Below, piece by piece: positions 35,502 through 44,489 of a DNA stretch of 64,000 nt (the stretch's first letter is position 1; every line of letters starts with the position of its first letter). The DNA lies in assembly GCA_023953835.1 (NCBI GenBank), contig JAMLJB010000001.1, positions 1,302,001 to 1,366,000 of the forward strand, read 5' to 3'. This stretch comes from Rhizobiaceae bacterium (GTDB lineage Bacteria > Pseudomonadota > Alphaproteobacteria > Rhizobiales > Rhizobiaceae). A program made the translations under genes and the position numbers. A model generated the notes under the pieces. The model made no database searches and was not told the origin of the DNA. It was given only the letters and a program-made list of their open reading frames with translations.

Positions 35502-36410
35502 TCAGCGCTGCCTTGTCGCGCGTTGCCCTTGAGCCACCGCGATGAAGTCGCGCGCCGTTGCGGTCAGCCCCGACCCGCGCCGCCAGACCATGCCCACCTG
35601 CACCACGGGCAGCGTGCCCGAAATGTCGCGCGACTCGATGCGGTCGCCTTCCAGCGACCATGGCCGGTAGACGAGGTCGGGCAGGAGCGCGACGCCCGCG
35701 CCCGTCGCGACGAGGCTGCGCACCGCCTCGACCGAGCGCGTGCGAAAGGCGACATGCGGCTTGCGCCCGAGCGCTGCCAGCAGCTTGCCGGTGTTCTCCT
35801 CGATCTCGTCGATGGTGAGCATGATGAGCGGCTCGGAGGCAAGGTCCTGCAGGCCGATGATCTCCGCGCCCGCGAGGTGGTGCCCAAGCGGCAGCCACAG
35901 CCGGTAGGGCGATACCTCGATGATCTCGGCCTGCAAGGCCATGCGATCACGCAGGTTTGAAATTACCATCACGGCGACGTCGAGTTCCCCGCCGATGAGG
36001 AGATGCTCCAGATAGTCGCCATTGTCCTCTACCGCAGACACTTGCACACCCGGAAAAGCGCGGCGGTATCGCGCCAAAAGGTCGGACAGCACGTAGCCCG
36101 CCACCAGCGACGTGACGCCGAGATGCAGTTTCCCCCCGCGCTCCGCCGCCTCGCCGGAAAAAGCGCGGCGCGCGTCGGACACGCCGGTCAGTATCTTCGT
36201 CGCATGCCGCAGGAACTGGTGGCCCTGATGCGTGATGTTGAGCCCGCGCGGGTGCCGCTCGAACAGCGCCACGCCGAGGTCGGCCTCAAGCTCCTTGATT
36301 GCTTCCGTCACCGAGGATTGCGAGATGGACAATGCCTGCGCCGCTCCCGATACCGTGCCTTGCTCCGCAACGGCCACGAAGAACTGCAACTGCCTGAGGG
36401 TGAACGCCAT
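35502..36410 (-). CDS. LysR-family transcriptional regulator
   Basis: A 302-residue LysR regulator: N-terminal helix-turn-helix (LRQLQFFVAVAEQGTVSGAAQALSISQSSVTEAI) and a periplasmic-binding-fold effector domain. Start at 36410 gives the family N-terminus; the frame extends to 36431. It is 126 bp upstream of and co-directional with the ydcS-like gene and divergent from the SDR gene, so it could control either side. The inducer is unknown. Confidence 0.88.
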   Translation of the reverse strand: MAFTLRQLQFFVAVAEQGTVSGAAQALSISQSSVTEAIKELEADLGVALFERHPRGLNITHQGHQFLRHATKILTGVSDARRAFSGEAAERGGKLHLGVTSLVAGYVLSDLLARYRRAFPGVQVSAVEDNGDYLEHLLIGGELDVAVMVISNLRDRMALQAEIIEVSPYRLWLPLGHHLAGAEIIGLQDLASEPLIMLTIDEIEENTGKLLAALGRKPHVAFRTRSVEAVRSLVATGAGVALLPDLVYRPWSLEGDRIESRDISGTLPVVQVGMVWRRGSGLTATARDFIAVAQGQRATRQR

Positions 36411-36547
36411 ATCCGCAATAAATACGGACACGGGGCGGCGTGGAAGGCGGAATCGTCGCCCGGCGTTTCGATGCCACAGTTGTTTTGTTCGCGCTTTGCG
36501 CTAAATCGGAGTCTGCCCGGAAAGAAATACCGGCATGGGAGATTCCG

Positions 36548-37300
36548 ATGGCTGGTCCTGACGCACGAAAGACCCTCGTCCTGACGGGTGCCAGCCGCGG
36601 CATCGGCCACGCCACCGTAAAGCGCTTTTCGCGCGAAGGCTGGCGCGTCATAACCTGCTCCCGCCAGGCATTTGCGGAAAACTGTCCCTGGCCGGCCGGC
36701 CCGGAGGACCACATCAAGGTCGACCTCGCCGATCCCGAGGATGTCGGCGTGGCCGTTTCCGAAATCCGCCACCGCCTTGAGGCCAATGAGGGTCAATTGA
36801 CCGCATTGGTCAACAATGCGGGAATTTCTCCGAAGCTGCCGAACGGCGGCGAACGCATGAACTCGATCGATACGCCGATGCATGTGTGGCGCGACGTGTT
36901 CCAGGTGAATTTCTTTGCGCCCATCATGCTGGCGCGCGGCCTGTTCAAGGAACTGGCCGCCGGCAAGGGGTCCATCGTCAACGTCACCTCGATCGCGGGG
37001 ACCCGCGTGCATCCGTTCGCAGGAACGGCCTATGCCACCTCCAAGGCAGCGCTCGGTGCGCTCACCCGCGAAATGGCCGCCGACTTCGGCCCGCACGGCA
37101 TCCGCGTGAACGCCATCGCGCCCGGCGAAATCGACACCGCTATCCTGTCGCCAGGAACGGACAAGATCGTCGAAGGCATCCCGTTGCGCCGCCTCGGCTC
37201 TACCGCAGAGGTCGCCGACATCATCTATTTCCTGTGCTCCAGCCAGTCGTCCTATGTCACCGGGGCGGAAATCCACATCAATGGCGGCCAGCACGTCTGA
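36548..37300 (+). CDS. short-chain dehydrogenase/reductase
   Basis: A 250-residue classical SDR. The NAD(P) motif is TGASRGIG (residues 13-20), the NNAG motif reads VNNAGIS, and the catalytic Ser, Tyr and Lys appear in NVTSIAGTRVHPF and the YATSK motif. The C-terminal GAEIHINGGQHV closure is typical. ATG at 36548 follows GGGAG. It precedes deoC and a double aldehyde dehydrogenase, which suggests oxidation of deoxyribose or a related sugar or alcohol, but the substrate cannot be read off. Confidence 0.85.
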   Translation: MAGPDARKTLVLTGASRGIGHATVKRFSREGWRVITCSRQAFAENCPWPAGPEDHIKVDLADPEDVGVAVSEIRHRLEANEGQLTALVNNAGISPKLPNGGERMNSIDTPMHVWRDVFQVNFFAPIMLARGLFKELAAGKGSIVNVTSIAGTRVHPFAGTAYATSKAALGALTREMAADFGPHGIRVNAIAPGEIDTAILSPGTDKIVEGIPLRRLGSTAEVADIIYFLCSSQSSYVTGAEIHINGGQHV

Positions 37301-37340
37301 CGCAGGGGCGGTCAGGATGGGGCAAGATTCTTTATATATT

Positions 37341-37355
37341 AGACATTGCTTGTCT
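37341..37355. promoter_or_regulatory. inverted repeat upstream of deoC
   Basis: AGACA-ttgct-TGTCT is a perfect 5-bp inverted repeat in an AT-rich patch (TTTATATATT just upstream) in the 119-bp gap between the SDR and deoC genes. It could be an operator or promoter part; weak evidence. Confidence 0.3.
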
Positions 37356-37419
37356 TGTGCTCGGGCTTCGACCTCAATAGTATCCGCGCGTTCAGCGGCT
37401 AGAATGAGGATGACCCTCC

Positions 37420-38547
37420 ATGACAGGCAAAGCTCGGCCCAATGACGCGGAAGTAACCGACCTCCCGCAGATCCCTATCCGCAAATCCGTCGAGCCACCG
37501 TCAACGAAGGGCAGTGACGCTCCGGGTTCAGCCGAGAAGAAGGCACCCGCCAGCGCGCCGGCGCCCGCCAACACGCCGGCCCACACCGGCCACGGCATTG
37601 CGCGCAACCCCGGCATGAAGCTCGACATCGGCTTTGTGGAGTCGCTGCGCAACGTCAACCGCTCGGCGCTTGAACGCCGTGTCCAGACCATGGCGAAACG
37701 CCGCTCGATCAAGGGTGACAACCAGGCGGCCTGGCTGCTGCGCGCCATTGCCTTGATGGACCTCACCTCCCTCAACTCCGGCGACACGGACGAGCGCATC
37801 CGTCGCCTTTGCGCCAAGGCGCTGCAACCGCTTCGCCGCGACATTGCGCTCGGTCTCGGGCTCGGCCAGACCGCGATCCGTCCCGCTGCCATATGCGTCT
37901 ATCATCCCTTCGTCGCGACCGCCGTGGACGTGCTGAAAGGATCGGGAATCCATGTTGCCGCCGTATCCACTGCATTTCCGCACGGGCTTGCGCCGCTCGA
38001 CACGAGGCTCAAGGAAATCGAGGCTTCGGTCGCGGACGGCGCGGACGAAATCGACGTCGTGATCAAGCGCGGCCTCGTCTACGAAGCCAAATGGCAGGAA
38101 CTCTATGATGAAATTGCCGCCATGCGCGCGGCCTGCGGCGACGCACATATCAAGGTGATCCTCGGCACGGGCGATCTTGCGACGCTGCGCAACGTGACGC
38201 TCGCCTCCATGGTGGCGATGATGGCGGGCGCCGATTTCATCAAGACCTCGACGGGCAAGGAAAACGTCAACGCAACGCTACCCGTGGGCCTCGCCATGGT
38301 GCGCGCCATCCGCGCCTATTTCGAGGAGACAGGTTACATGATCGGCTTCAAGCCGGCGGGCGGCATTTCCACCGCCAAGGCCGCGCTGGACTGGCTCGTC
38401 CTGATCAAGGAAGAGCTGGGACGGCCGTGGCTGGAACCGGAGCTTTTCCGCTTCGGCGCATCGAGCCTGCTCACCGACATCGAGCGTCAGCTCGAACATC
38501 ATGTAACCGGCCACTACTCGGCCAACCATCGCCACGCGCTGGCTTGA
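37420..38547 (+). CDS. deoC: deoxyribose-phosphate aldolase, long form
   Basis: Splits 2-deoxyribose 5-phosphate into glyceraldehyde 3-phosphate and acetaldehyde. The 375-residue chain carries the class I aldolase barrel with the Schiff-base Lys275 in FIKTSTGK and the second lysine in GFKPAGGI. It is longer than the E. coli enzyme (about 260): residues 1-60 form a Pro/Ala/Ser-rich, probably disordered extension, as in long-form homologues. GAGGATG precedes the ATG. The aldehyde dehydrogenase follows 14 bp later and could use the acetaldehyde formed. Confidence 0.92.
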   Translation: MTGKARPNDAEVTDLPQIPIRKSVEPPSTKGSDAPGSAEKKAPASAPAPANTPAHTGHGIARNPGMKLDIGFVESLRNVNRSALERRVQTMAKRRSIKGDNQAAWLLRAIALMDLTSLNSGDTDERIRRLCAKALQPLRRDIALGLGLGQTAIRPAAICVYHPFVATAVDVLKGSGIHVAAVSTAFPHGLAPLDTRLKEIEASVADGADEIDVVIKRGLVYEAKWQELYDEIAAMRAACGDAHIKVILGTGDLATLRNVTLASMVAMMAGADFIKTSTGKENVNATLPVGLAMVRAIRAYFEETGYMIGFKPAGGISTAKAALDWLVLIKEELGRPWLEPELFRFGASSLLTDIERQLEHHVTGHYSANHRHALA

Positions 38548-38561
38548 GGGGGAGTTCGGCC

Positions 38562-40934
38562 ATGAATGTTCTCGAACGCTTCCACGCAATGGAATACGGC
38601 CTGGCACCGGAAAGCCGGGAGGAAGCCGACATCTGGCTCGGCTCACGGGATTTCTCAAAGGCCCTGTTCATCGGCGGCGAATGGCGCGCCGCTTCGGACG
38701 GCAAGACGTTCGAAACGCGCGACCCCTCGACGGGTCGGGTGCTGACGCGCGTTTCCGAAGCGACCAAGGCAGACGTCGATGCTGCTGTCGCAGTCGCGCA
38801 GAAGGCCCTGCCGAAATGGTCCGCGACCACCGGTTTCGAGCGTGCGAAGGTGATTTACGCGATCGCGCGCGGGATGCAGCGCCATCAGCGTCTTTTCGCC
38901 GTGCTGGAATCCATCGACAACGGCAAGCCGATCCGGGAAAGCCGCGACGTGGACGTGCCGCTCGCGATCCGCCACTTCCTCCACCATGCCGGGTGGGCGC
39001 AGACGCTGGAGAAGGAGTTTCCCGACCAGAAGGCTGTCGGCGTGGTCGGGCAGATCATCCCTTGGAACTTCCCGCTGCTGATGCTTGCCTGGAAGATTGC
39101 GCCCGCCCTTGCGGCAGGGTGCACCATTGTCCTCAAGCCTGCTGAATTCACGCCGCTGACGGCGGTTCTGTTCGCGGAGGTCTGCGAGCGCGCGGGCGTG
39201 CCGAAGGGCGTCATCAACATCATTCCCGGCGGACCCGATACAGGCGAAGCCATCGTCAACCATCCGGGCGTCGACAAGATCGCGTTCACCGGCTCCTCAG
39301 AGGTGGGCAAGATCATCCGCAGGGCGACTGCGGGATCGGGCAAGAAATTGTCGCTCGAACTCGGCGGCAAATCAGCATTCATCGTTTTTGACGATGCCGA
39401 TCTCGACAGCGCGGTCGAAGGTCTGGTGGACGGCATCTGGTTCAACCAGGGGCAGGTCTGCTGCGCCGGTTCGCGCCTGCTGGTGCAGGAAAGCGTCGCG
39501 GATGCGCTCATCGCCAAGGTCAAGCAGCGCATGTCGCGCTTGCGCGTCGGCTTGCCGCTCGACAAGAACACCGACATCGGGCCGCTTGCCGACAAGACCC
39601 AGCTTGAACGTGTGAAGGGTCTGGTTTCCGAAGGAACCGCGCAGGGCGCGGATTGCTGGCAGCCGGATTTCGCGCTGCCCGCCTCGGGCTATTTCGTGCT
39701 GCCGACGCTCGCCACCGGCGTATCGCCATCCAATATCCTCGCGCAGGAAGAAGTGTTCGGCCCGGTTCTCGCCACGATGACCTTCCGCAACCAGGACGAA
39801 GCGATCGAGATTGCCAACAATACGCGCTTCGGCCTTGCCGCGTCGATCTGGAGTGAAAACCTCAATGTTGCGCTGCACGTCGCGCCGCAGCTCAAGGCGG
39901 GCGTGGTGTGGATCAACGGCACCAATATGTTCGACGCCGCCTGCGGTTTCGGCGGTTATCGGGAAAGCGGCTTCGGACGCGAAGGCGGACGCGAAGGCAT
40001 GTTCGAATATCTGGCGCCGAGGGCCGCGCCGGGAGCCGAGATCAAGCCGGTGACCAAGACGGGCTTTCAGCGGCAGAGCGACTACGACATCCTCTCTATC
40101 GACCGCACCGCAAAGCTGTTTATCGGCGGCAAGCAGGTTCGCCCGGACGGCAATTACTCCTTCCCCGTCCTCGACAAGAAGGGACGGCTGGCGGGAGAAT
40201 CCGGCCAAGGCAATCGCAAGGACATACGCGATGCCGTCGCCGCGGCAAGGGCCTGCAAAGCATGGGGCGAGACGACCGCCTACAACCGCGCGCAGGTGCT
40301 CTATTACTTTGCCGAAAACCTGTCCGTTCGGGCTGCGGAGTTCGCCGCGCGAATCGCACAGCTTTCAGGAGTCGCGCCCGCTGCTGCCCGGACTGAAGTC
40401 GACCTTTCCATTGAACGGCTGTTCTACCACGCGGGAATAGCCGACAAGTTCGAAGGGCGTGTGCACCAGCCGCCGTCGCGCACAGTCGCGCTGTCGTTGC
40501 ACGAGCCGGTCGGGGTCCTTGCAGCCGTCCCGGGAGACAATGCTCCCCTGCTCGGCCTGATCTCCATGATCGCGCCTGCCCTCTCCATGGGCAACACGGT
40601 CGTCGCCGTGCCTTCCGCCGTTTCACCGCTCATCGCCACCGGGCTCTACGAGGTGATCGAATATTCCGACCTGCCAGCGGGTGCGATCAACATCGTGACC
40701 GGCTATCCGTCGGAATTGACTGCGGTTCTCGCCCGCCACGACGATGTGGACGGGCTTTGGGTGGTCGCCGATGCAGAGACCTGCGCCGATGCTGAATCCG
40801 AGTCCGCCGGCAATCTCAAGCGGGTCTGGACGAGCAACGGACGCGCCATCGACTGGACATCGGATTCCCACAACGACGCATTCCTGCGCCGCGCCGTCGA
40901 GGTGAAGAACGTCTGGGTGCCTTATGGGGATTGA
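38562..40934 (+). CDS. double-domain aldehyde dehydrogenase, second domain partial
   Basis: A 790-residue fusion. Residues about 20-490 are a full aldehyde dehydrogenase with ELGGK and cysteines 300-301 in GQVCCAGSR. Residues about 505-790 repeat the N-terminal NAD-binding part only (LFIGGKQVRPDGNYSFP, then GVLAAVPGDNAPLLGL); no second catalytic Cys or ELGGK is seen. The second part may have a structural role. GAGGGGG precedes the ATG at 38562, and it follows deoC by 14 bp, so acetaldehyde or a sugar-derived aldehyde is a plausible substrate. Similar long proteins exist in rhizobia. Confidence 0.87.
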   Translation: MNVLERFHAMEYGLAPESREEADIWLGSRDFSKALFIGGEWRAASDGKTFETRDPSTGRVLTRVSEATKADVDAAVAVAQKALPKWSATTGFERAKVIYAIARGMQRHQRLFAVLESIDNGKPIRESRDVDVPLAIRHFLHHAGWAQTLEKEFPDQKAVGVVGQIIPWNFPLLMLAWKIAPALAAGCTIVLKPAEFTPLTAVLFAEVCERAGVPKGVINIIPGGPDTGEAIVNHPGVDKIAFTGSSEVGKIIRRATAGSGKKLSLELGGKSAFIVFDDADLDSAVEGLVDGIWFNQGQVCCAGSRLLVQESVADALIAKVKQRMSRLRVGLPLDKNTDIGPLADKTQLERVKGLVSEGTAQGADCWQPDFALPASGYFVLPTLATGVSPSNILAQEEVFGPVLATMTFRNQDEAIEIANNTRFGLAASIWSENLNVALHVAPQLKAGVVWINGTNMFDAACGFGGYRESGFGREGGREGMFEYLAPRAAPGAEIKPVTKTGFQRQSDYDILSIDRTAKLFIGGKQVRPDGNYSFPVLDKKGRLAGESGQGNRKDIRDAVAAARACKAWGETTAYNRAQVLYYFAENLSVRAAEFAARIAQLSGVAPAAARTEVDLSIERLFYHAGIADKFEGRVHQPPSRTVALSLHEPVGVLAAVPGDNAPLLGLISMIAPALSMGNTVVAVPSAVSPLIATGLYEVIEYSDLPAGAINIVTGYPSELTAVLARHDDVDGLWVVADAETCADAESESAGNLKRVWTSNGRAIDWTSDSHNDAFLRRAVEVKNVWVPYGD

Positions 40935-40957
40935 GTGTGAAATATGTAAGGCATAAC

Positions 40958-40986
40958 TTGACACTTTGTCGGAGTTAGCTTACACT
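40958..40986 (+). promoter_or_regulatory. strong promoter of higBA, near-leaderless
   Basis: TTGACA at 40958-40963 and TACACT at 40981-40986 are separated by 17 bp, near the sigma-70 consensus. Transcription should begin around 40992-40993, at or next to the higB ATG (40992), giving almost no leader. The palindrome GACA-ctt-TGTC overlaps the -35 box (40960-40970) and may be the HigA operator. Confidence 0.55.
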
Positions 40987-40991
40987 CATCA

Positions 40992-41276
40992 ATGATCGAG
41001 AGCTTTCGCAGCAAGGCCCTTAAGCGGTACTGGACCAAGGGGGACGACACCGGGATCAGGCCGGACTGGCGAAAGAAGGTTCGTATTCTTTTGTCACGCC
41101 TGGATGCGGCTCGTGAGCCCGATGACATGGATGTCATCGGATTTGGCTTTCATGTGCTCAGAGGAGAGCAGGCGGGGCGCTTCGCCGTCTGGATTTCCCG
41201 GAACTGGCGGATCACCTTCTCATGGGACAATGAAAACGCCACCGATGTCGAAATGGAGGACTATCATGGCGACTGA
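40992..41276 (+). CDS. higB: HigB-type toxin (RelE superfamily mRNA interferase)
   Basis: A 94-residue toxin of the HigB/plasmid-killer type, expected to cleave mRNA on the ribosome. The family pattern is visible: opening MIESFRSKALKRYW, central helices, and the C-terminal RFAVWISRNWRITFSWDN strand-loop ending in DYHGD with a histidine. It is the first gene of the pair, the order typical for higBA, and overlaps higA by 11 bp. The start is near the expected transcription start, so translation may be leaderless; no ribosome site is seen. Confidence 0.87.
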   Translation: MIESFRSKALKRYWTKGDDTGIRPDWRKKVRILLSRLDAAREPDDMDVIGFGFHVLRGEQAGRFAVWISRNWRITFSWDNENATDVEMEDYHGD

Positions 41277-41574
41277 GACGTTGCGCCATTCATCCATTGA
41301 ACCCGCCCACCCGGGCGAAATGCTTGGCGAGATCATGATTCCTGCCACAGGCAAGAGCAAGGCGGAGATCGCGCGTCTGCTCGGAATTTCTCGGCAGACC
41401 TTGTATGACCTGCTCAATCGGAAACAGCCCGTTACCCCGGCAATCGCCGTTAGGCTGGGCAAGCTCTTCGGAGACGGGCCCGGTGTCTGGATCAGGATGC
41501 AGGCGGCCTACGATACATGGCACGCTGAACGCGAAATCGACGTCAGCGGTATCGAAACCCTGAAAGTGGCGTAG
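41266..41574 (+). CDS. higA: HigA-type antitoxin with XRE helix-turn-helix
   Basis: A 102-residue antitoxin and autorepressor. The HTH reads KSKAEIARLLGISRQTLYDLLNRK and is followed by the HigA signature VTPAIAVRLGKLFGDGPGVW. ATG at 41266 overlaps the toxin's end by 11 bp. It probably represses the promoter at 40958-40986 together with HigB. Ends two bases before the convergent ATPase gene's stop. Confidence 0.9.
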   Translation: MATETLRHSSIEPAHPGEMLGEIMIPATGKSKAEIARLLGISRQTLYDLLNRKQPVTPAIAVRLGKLFGDGPGVWIRMQAAYDTWHAEREIDVSGIETLKVA

Positions 41575-41576
41575 GA

Positions 41577-42575
41577 TCACGCAATCCTTCGCCCGTCCTC
41601 GCCAAACCTGTAGACCCGTCCCGGCGCGGGTGTAGCGTACAGGACTGCGCCCGGCTCGACCTTGTATTCCCCGAACAGGCGCACAGTGATGCGCCCGGCC
41701 TTTTCGGTATCCAGATAGAGATTCGTGTCCGCGCCGAGATGCTCGGCATGAATGACGACACCTTTCCAGTCGCCCGCTTTGGCATCGACCGAAATATGCT
41801 CGGGCCGAACGCCCACGGTTTTCACCTTCTCGCCAAGCCGTGCGCCATCGATGAAGTTCATCTTCGGTGAACCGATGAACCCCGCGACGAACGTGTTGGC
41901 AGGACTGTTGTAGAGGTCCATCGGCGCGCCGACCTGTTCTATCCGTCCGGCGTTCAGAACGACGATCTTGTCCGCCAGCGTCATAGCTTCAACCTGGTCA
42001 TGCGTCACATAGATCATTGTCGACTTCAAGCGACGATGCAGTTCGGCGATCTCAAGCCGCGTGTTCACCCGCAGCGCGGCATCCAGATTTGACAAAGGCT
42101 CGTCGAAGAGAAACAGCTTCGGCTCCCGCACGACCGCGCGCCCGATCGCCACGCGCTGGCGCTGGCCGCCGGACAGTTCGGCGGGACGGCGCTCAAGATA
42201 CGGCTCCAGCGACAGCATGGTGGACGCCACGCCGATCCGGCGCTCGATCTCCTTCGCCTCTTCGCCCGCCTGCTTCAGTCCGAGGCCCATATTGTTCTTC
42301 ACGGTCAGGTGCGGATAAAGCGCATAGGTCTGGAACACCATGGCGATGCCGCGCTTCGCAGGCGGAACGTCGTTGATGCGCTGTCCGTCGATGTTCACGC
42401 CGCCGGAGGTCGCGTCCTCCAGCCCCGCGATGATCCTGAGCAAAGTTGACTTGCCACACCCGGACGGCCCGACGAAAACGACGAACTCGCCGTCTTTCAC
42501 ATCAAGGTCGATACCTTTCAGCACATCCACCTTGCCGAAGGACTTCGTGACTTTTTCGATTGCAAGCGAACCCAC
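41577..42575 (-). CDS. carbohydrate ABC importer ATPase (UgpC/MsmX-like)
   Basis: A 332-residue ATPase with Walker [10 protein letters not shown], signature LSGGQRQR, Walker [17 protein letters not shown] and switch His in VTHDQVEA, then a TOBE/OB-type C-terminal domain; all typical of sugar importers. It is the last gene of the minus-strand amino-sugar operon, nine bases after the Gfo/Idh/MocA gene. Energises the permeases at 43643-45422. Confidence 0.9.
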   Translation of the reverse strand: MGSLAIEKVTKSFGKVDVLKGIDLDVKDGEFVVFVGPSGCGKSTLLRIIAGLEDATSGGVNIDGQRINDVPPAKRGIAMVFQTYALYPHLTVKNNMGLGLKQAGEEAKEIERRIGVASTMLSLEPYLERRPAELSGGQRQRVAIGRAVVREPKLFLFDEPLSNLDAALRVNTRLEIAELHRRLKSTMIYVTHDQVEAMTLADKIVVLNAGRIEQVGAPMDLYNSPANTFVAGFIGSPKMNFIDGARLGEKVKTVGVRPEHISVDAKAGDWKGVVIHAEHLGADTNLYLDTEKAGRITVRLFGEYKVEPGAVLYATPAPGRVYRFGEDGRRIA

Positions 42576-42584
42576 GGCAAACTC

Positions 42585-43646
42585 CTATAGCTTCACCGCG
42601 CGCCCGGTGCGCACGCTCTCGTCCGCCGCAAGGCAAACCGCCAGCGACTTGACCGCATCGTCCATGTGGCGGGAAAGGTCCATATCCTCGCGGACAGCTT
42701 TCAGCAGGAACGCCTGCTCAAGGTCACACAATTGCTGATGCCCCGGCTCGCCTTCCATCGAAAGCAATTGGTCCGGCGTGGTGAATTTCCCATCCGCTCC
42801 TGTAGCGGCGCGATGAATACGTAGCCGCGAGGTTTTGGTGTGCGTGTCGATGTCGTCCGATCTGGCGCTTTCATCCATGACGATGGAGACACAGCCCTTC
42901 GGTGAGATCACGTCCTTTACGAAAAAGGCCGTTTCCGAGATCATCGGCCCCCAACCCGCCTCGTACCAGCCAACCGAGCCATCTTCGAACAGGACCTGCA
43001 GATGCCCGTAATTGTACATGTCGGGCGCTATCTCGTCCGACAGCCGCAGCCCCATGCCCCGCACCTCGACCGGGCGCGCATCGGTGATCTGGCACATCAC
43101 ATCCACATAGTGGACGCCGCAATCGACGATGGGCGGCGTGGTCTGCATGAGCTGCCTGTGCGTTGCCCATGTCGGCCCGCTGGATTGCTGGTTGAGGTTC
43201 ATGCGGAACACATAGGGTCCACCCAGCGCACGCGCTTCCGCGATCAGCCGCACCCAGGAGGGGTGGTGGCGCAGGATATAGCCGATCACCAGCTTGCGGC
43301 CGTTCGCCTTTGCGGCCGCCACCACGCGCCGCGCGTCAGCGACACTCGTCGCCAGCGGCTTTTCCACGAACACATGGCAGCCCGCTTCAAGCGCCTTCAC
43401 CGCATAGTCGGCATGGCTGTCCGAATAGGTGTTGATGGAAGCGATATCCGGCCTTTCATCGGTCAGAACTTCGTCGAACGAACGGCGGATGGCGTGATGT
43501 TTCAACTGCTCCGGCAGCAGCACGTCCGAACGGTTCACCAGCGCAGCGATCTTGAAGCCGGGATTGGTTTCATAAGCCAGCGCATGGCTGCGGCCCATAT
43601 TGCCAAGGCCCGCCACGACAACGCGCAAGGGCTTCTGCGCACTCAT
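42585..43646 (-). CDS. Gfo/Idh/MocA-family dehydrogenase in amino-sugar operon
   Basis: A 353-residue NAD(P)-dependent dehydrogenase: AGLGNMGRSHALAY at the N-terminus, EKPLATS with the conserved lysine, and VDCGVHYVDVM in the substrate domain. Its ATG overlaps the permease stop (ATGA at 43643-43646). It may oxidise or epimerise a sugar imported by the operon, for example at C3, but no specific substrate is evident. The in-frame extension to 43841 lies inside the permease gene. Confidence 0.85.
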   Translation of the reverse strand: MSAQKPLRVVVAGLGNMGRSHALAYETNPGFKIAALVNRSDVLLPEQLKHHAIRRSFDEVLTDERPDIASINTYSDSHADYAVKALEAGCHVFVEKPLATSVADARRVVAAAKANGRKLVIGYILRHHPSWVRLIAEARALGGPYVFRMNLNQQSSGPTWATHRQLMQTTPPIVDCGVHYVDVMCQITDARPVEVRGMGLRLSDEIAPDMYNYGHLQVLFEDGSVGWYEAGWGPMISETAFFVKDVISPKGCVSIVMDESARSDDIDTHTKTSRLRIHRAATGADGKFTTPDQLLSMEGEPGHQQLCDLEQAFLLKAVREDMDLSRHMDDAVKSLAVCLAADESVRTGRAVKL

Positions 43647-44482
43647 TTCACTGCTCCCGACGTGATGCCGCGGATCAACTGCCGCGAGAAGATGACATAG
43701 AGGACCAGCACCGGCAGGATGGCGAGGGAAAGCGCCGCCAGCACCGCGTTCCAGTTGGTGACATACTGCCCGATGAAGATTTGCGCGCCGAGCGTTACCG
43801 TCTTGGTCTGTTCGGACGGCGCGAGGATCAGCGGGAACCACAGATCGTTCCAGATCGGGATCATGGTGAACACGGCGACCGTCGCCATGGCGGGCCGCAC
43901 CAGCGGCAGCACGAGCTGGAAGAAGATGCGGTATTCGGACAGCCCGTCGATGCGTCCGGCGTTCTTCAGATCGTCCGAAACCTGCTTCATGAATTCGGAC
44001 AGGATGAACACCGCCAGCGGCAATCCTTGCGCCGTATAGACAAGGATCAGCGCCGTCAGCGTGTTGACCAGCCCGCTCGCCACCATCAATTGCAGGATTG
44101 CCACCGTGCCGAGCCGGATCGGGATCATGATGCCGAGCGCCAGGTACAGGCCCATCAGCGTGTTGCCCCTGAACCGGTATTCCGAGAGCGCGAAGGCTGC
44201 CATGGCACCGAACAGCAGCACGAGGAACAGCGACACCACGGTCACGATCAGGCTGTTCTGGAAATAGAGGAAGAAGTCGCCCTGCTTCAGCACGGTCGTG
44301 TAGCCGATGGGATCGAATGTTTCCGGCCCCGGCAGCGAAAGCGGCGAACGAAAGATGGCGTTCCTAGACTTGAACGAATTGATGACGATCAGGAACACCG
44401 GAAACAGCGCGATCAGCGTGTAGGCGATCAGCACCGCATGGGCGGCGATCGAGCAAACGGGGGAGGATGTTGCCTTGCTCAT
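43643..44482 (-). CDS. sugar ABC permease (MalG-like)
   Basis: A 279-residue inner-membrane permease with six hydrophobic segments and an EAA loop (NAGRIDGLSEYRIFFQLVLPLV). It follows the MalF-like permease by seven bases. Short N-terminus, typical of CUT1-family partners. Substrate assigned by context as an amino sugar or oligosaccharide. Confidence 0.88.
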   Translation of the reverse strand: MSKATSSPVCSIAAHAVLIAYTLIALFPVFLIVINSFKSRNAIFRSPLSLPGPETFDPIGYTTVLKQGDFFLYFQNSLIVTVVSLFLVLLFGAMAAFALSEYRFRGNTLMGLYLALGIMIPIRLGTVAILQLMVASGLVNTLTALILVYTAQGLPLAVFILSEFMKQVSDDLKNAGRIDGLSEYRIFFQLVLPLVRPAMATVAVFTMIPIWNDLWFPLILAPSEQTKTVTLGAQIFIGQYVTNWNAVLAALSLAILPVLVLYVIFSRQLIRGITSGAVK

Positions 44483-44489
44483 CTTCGCC

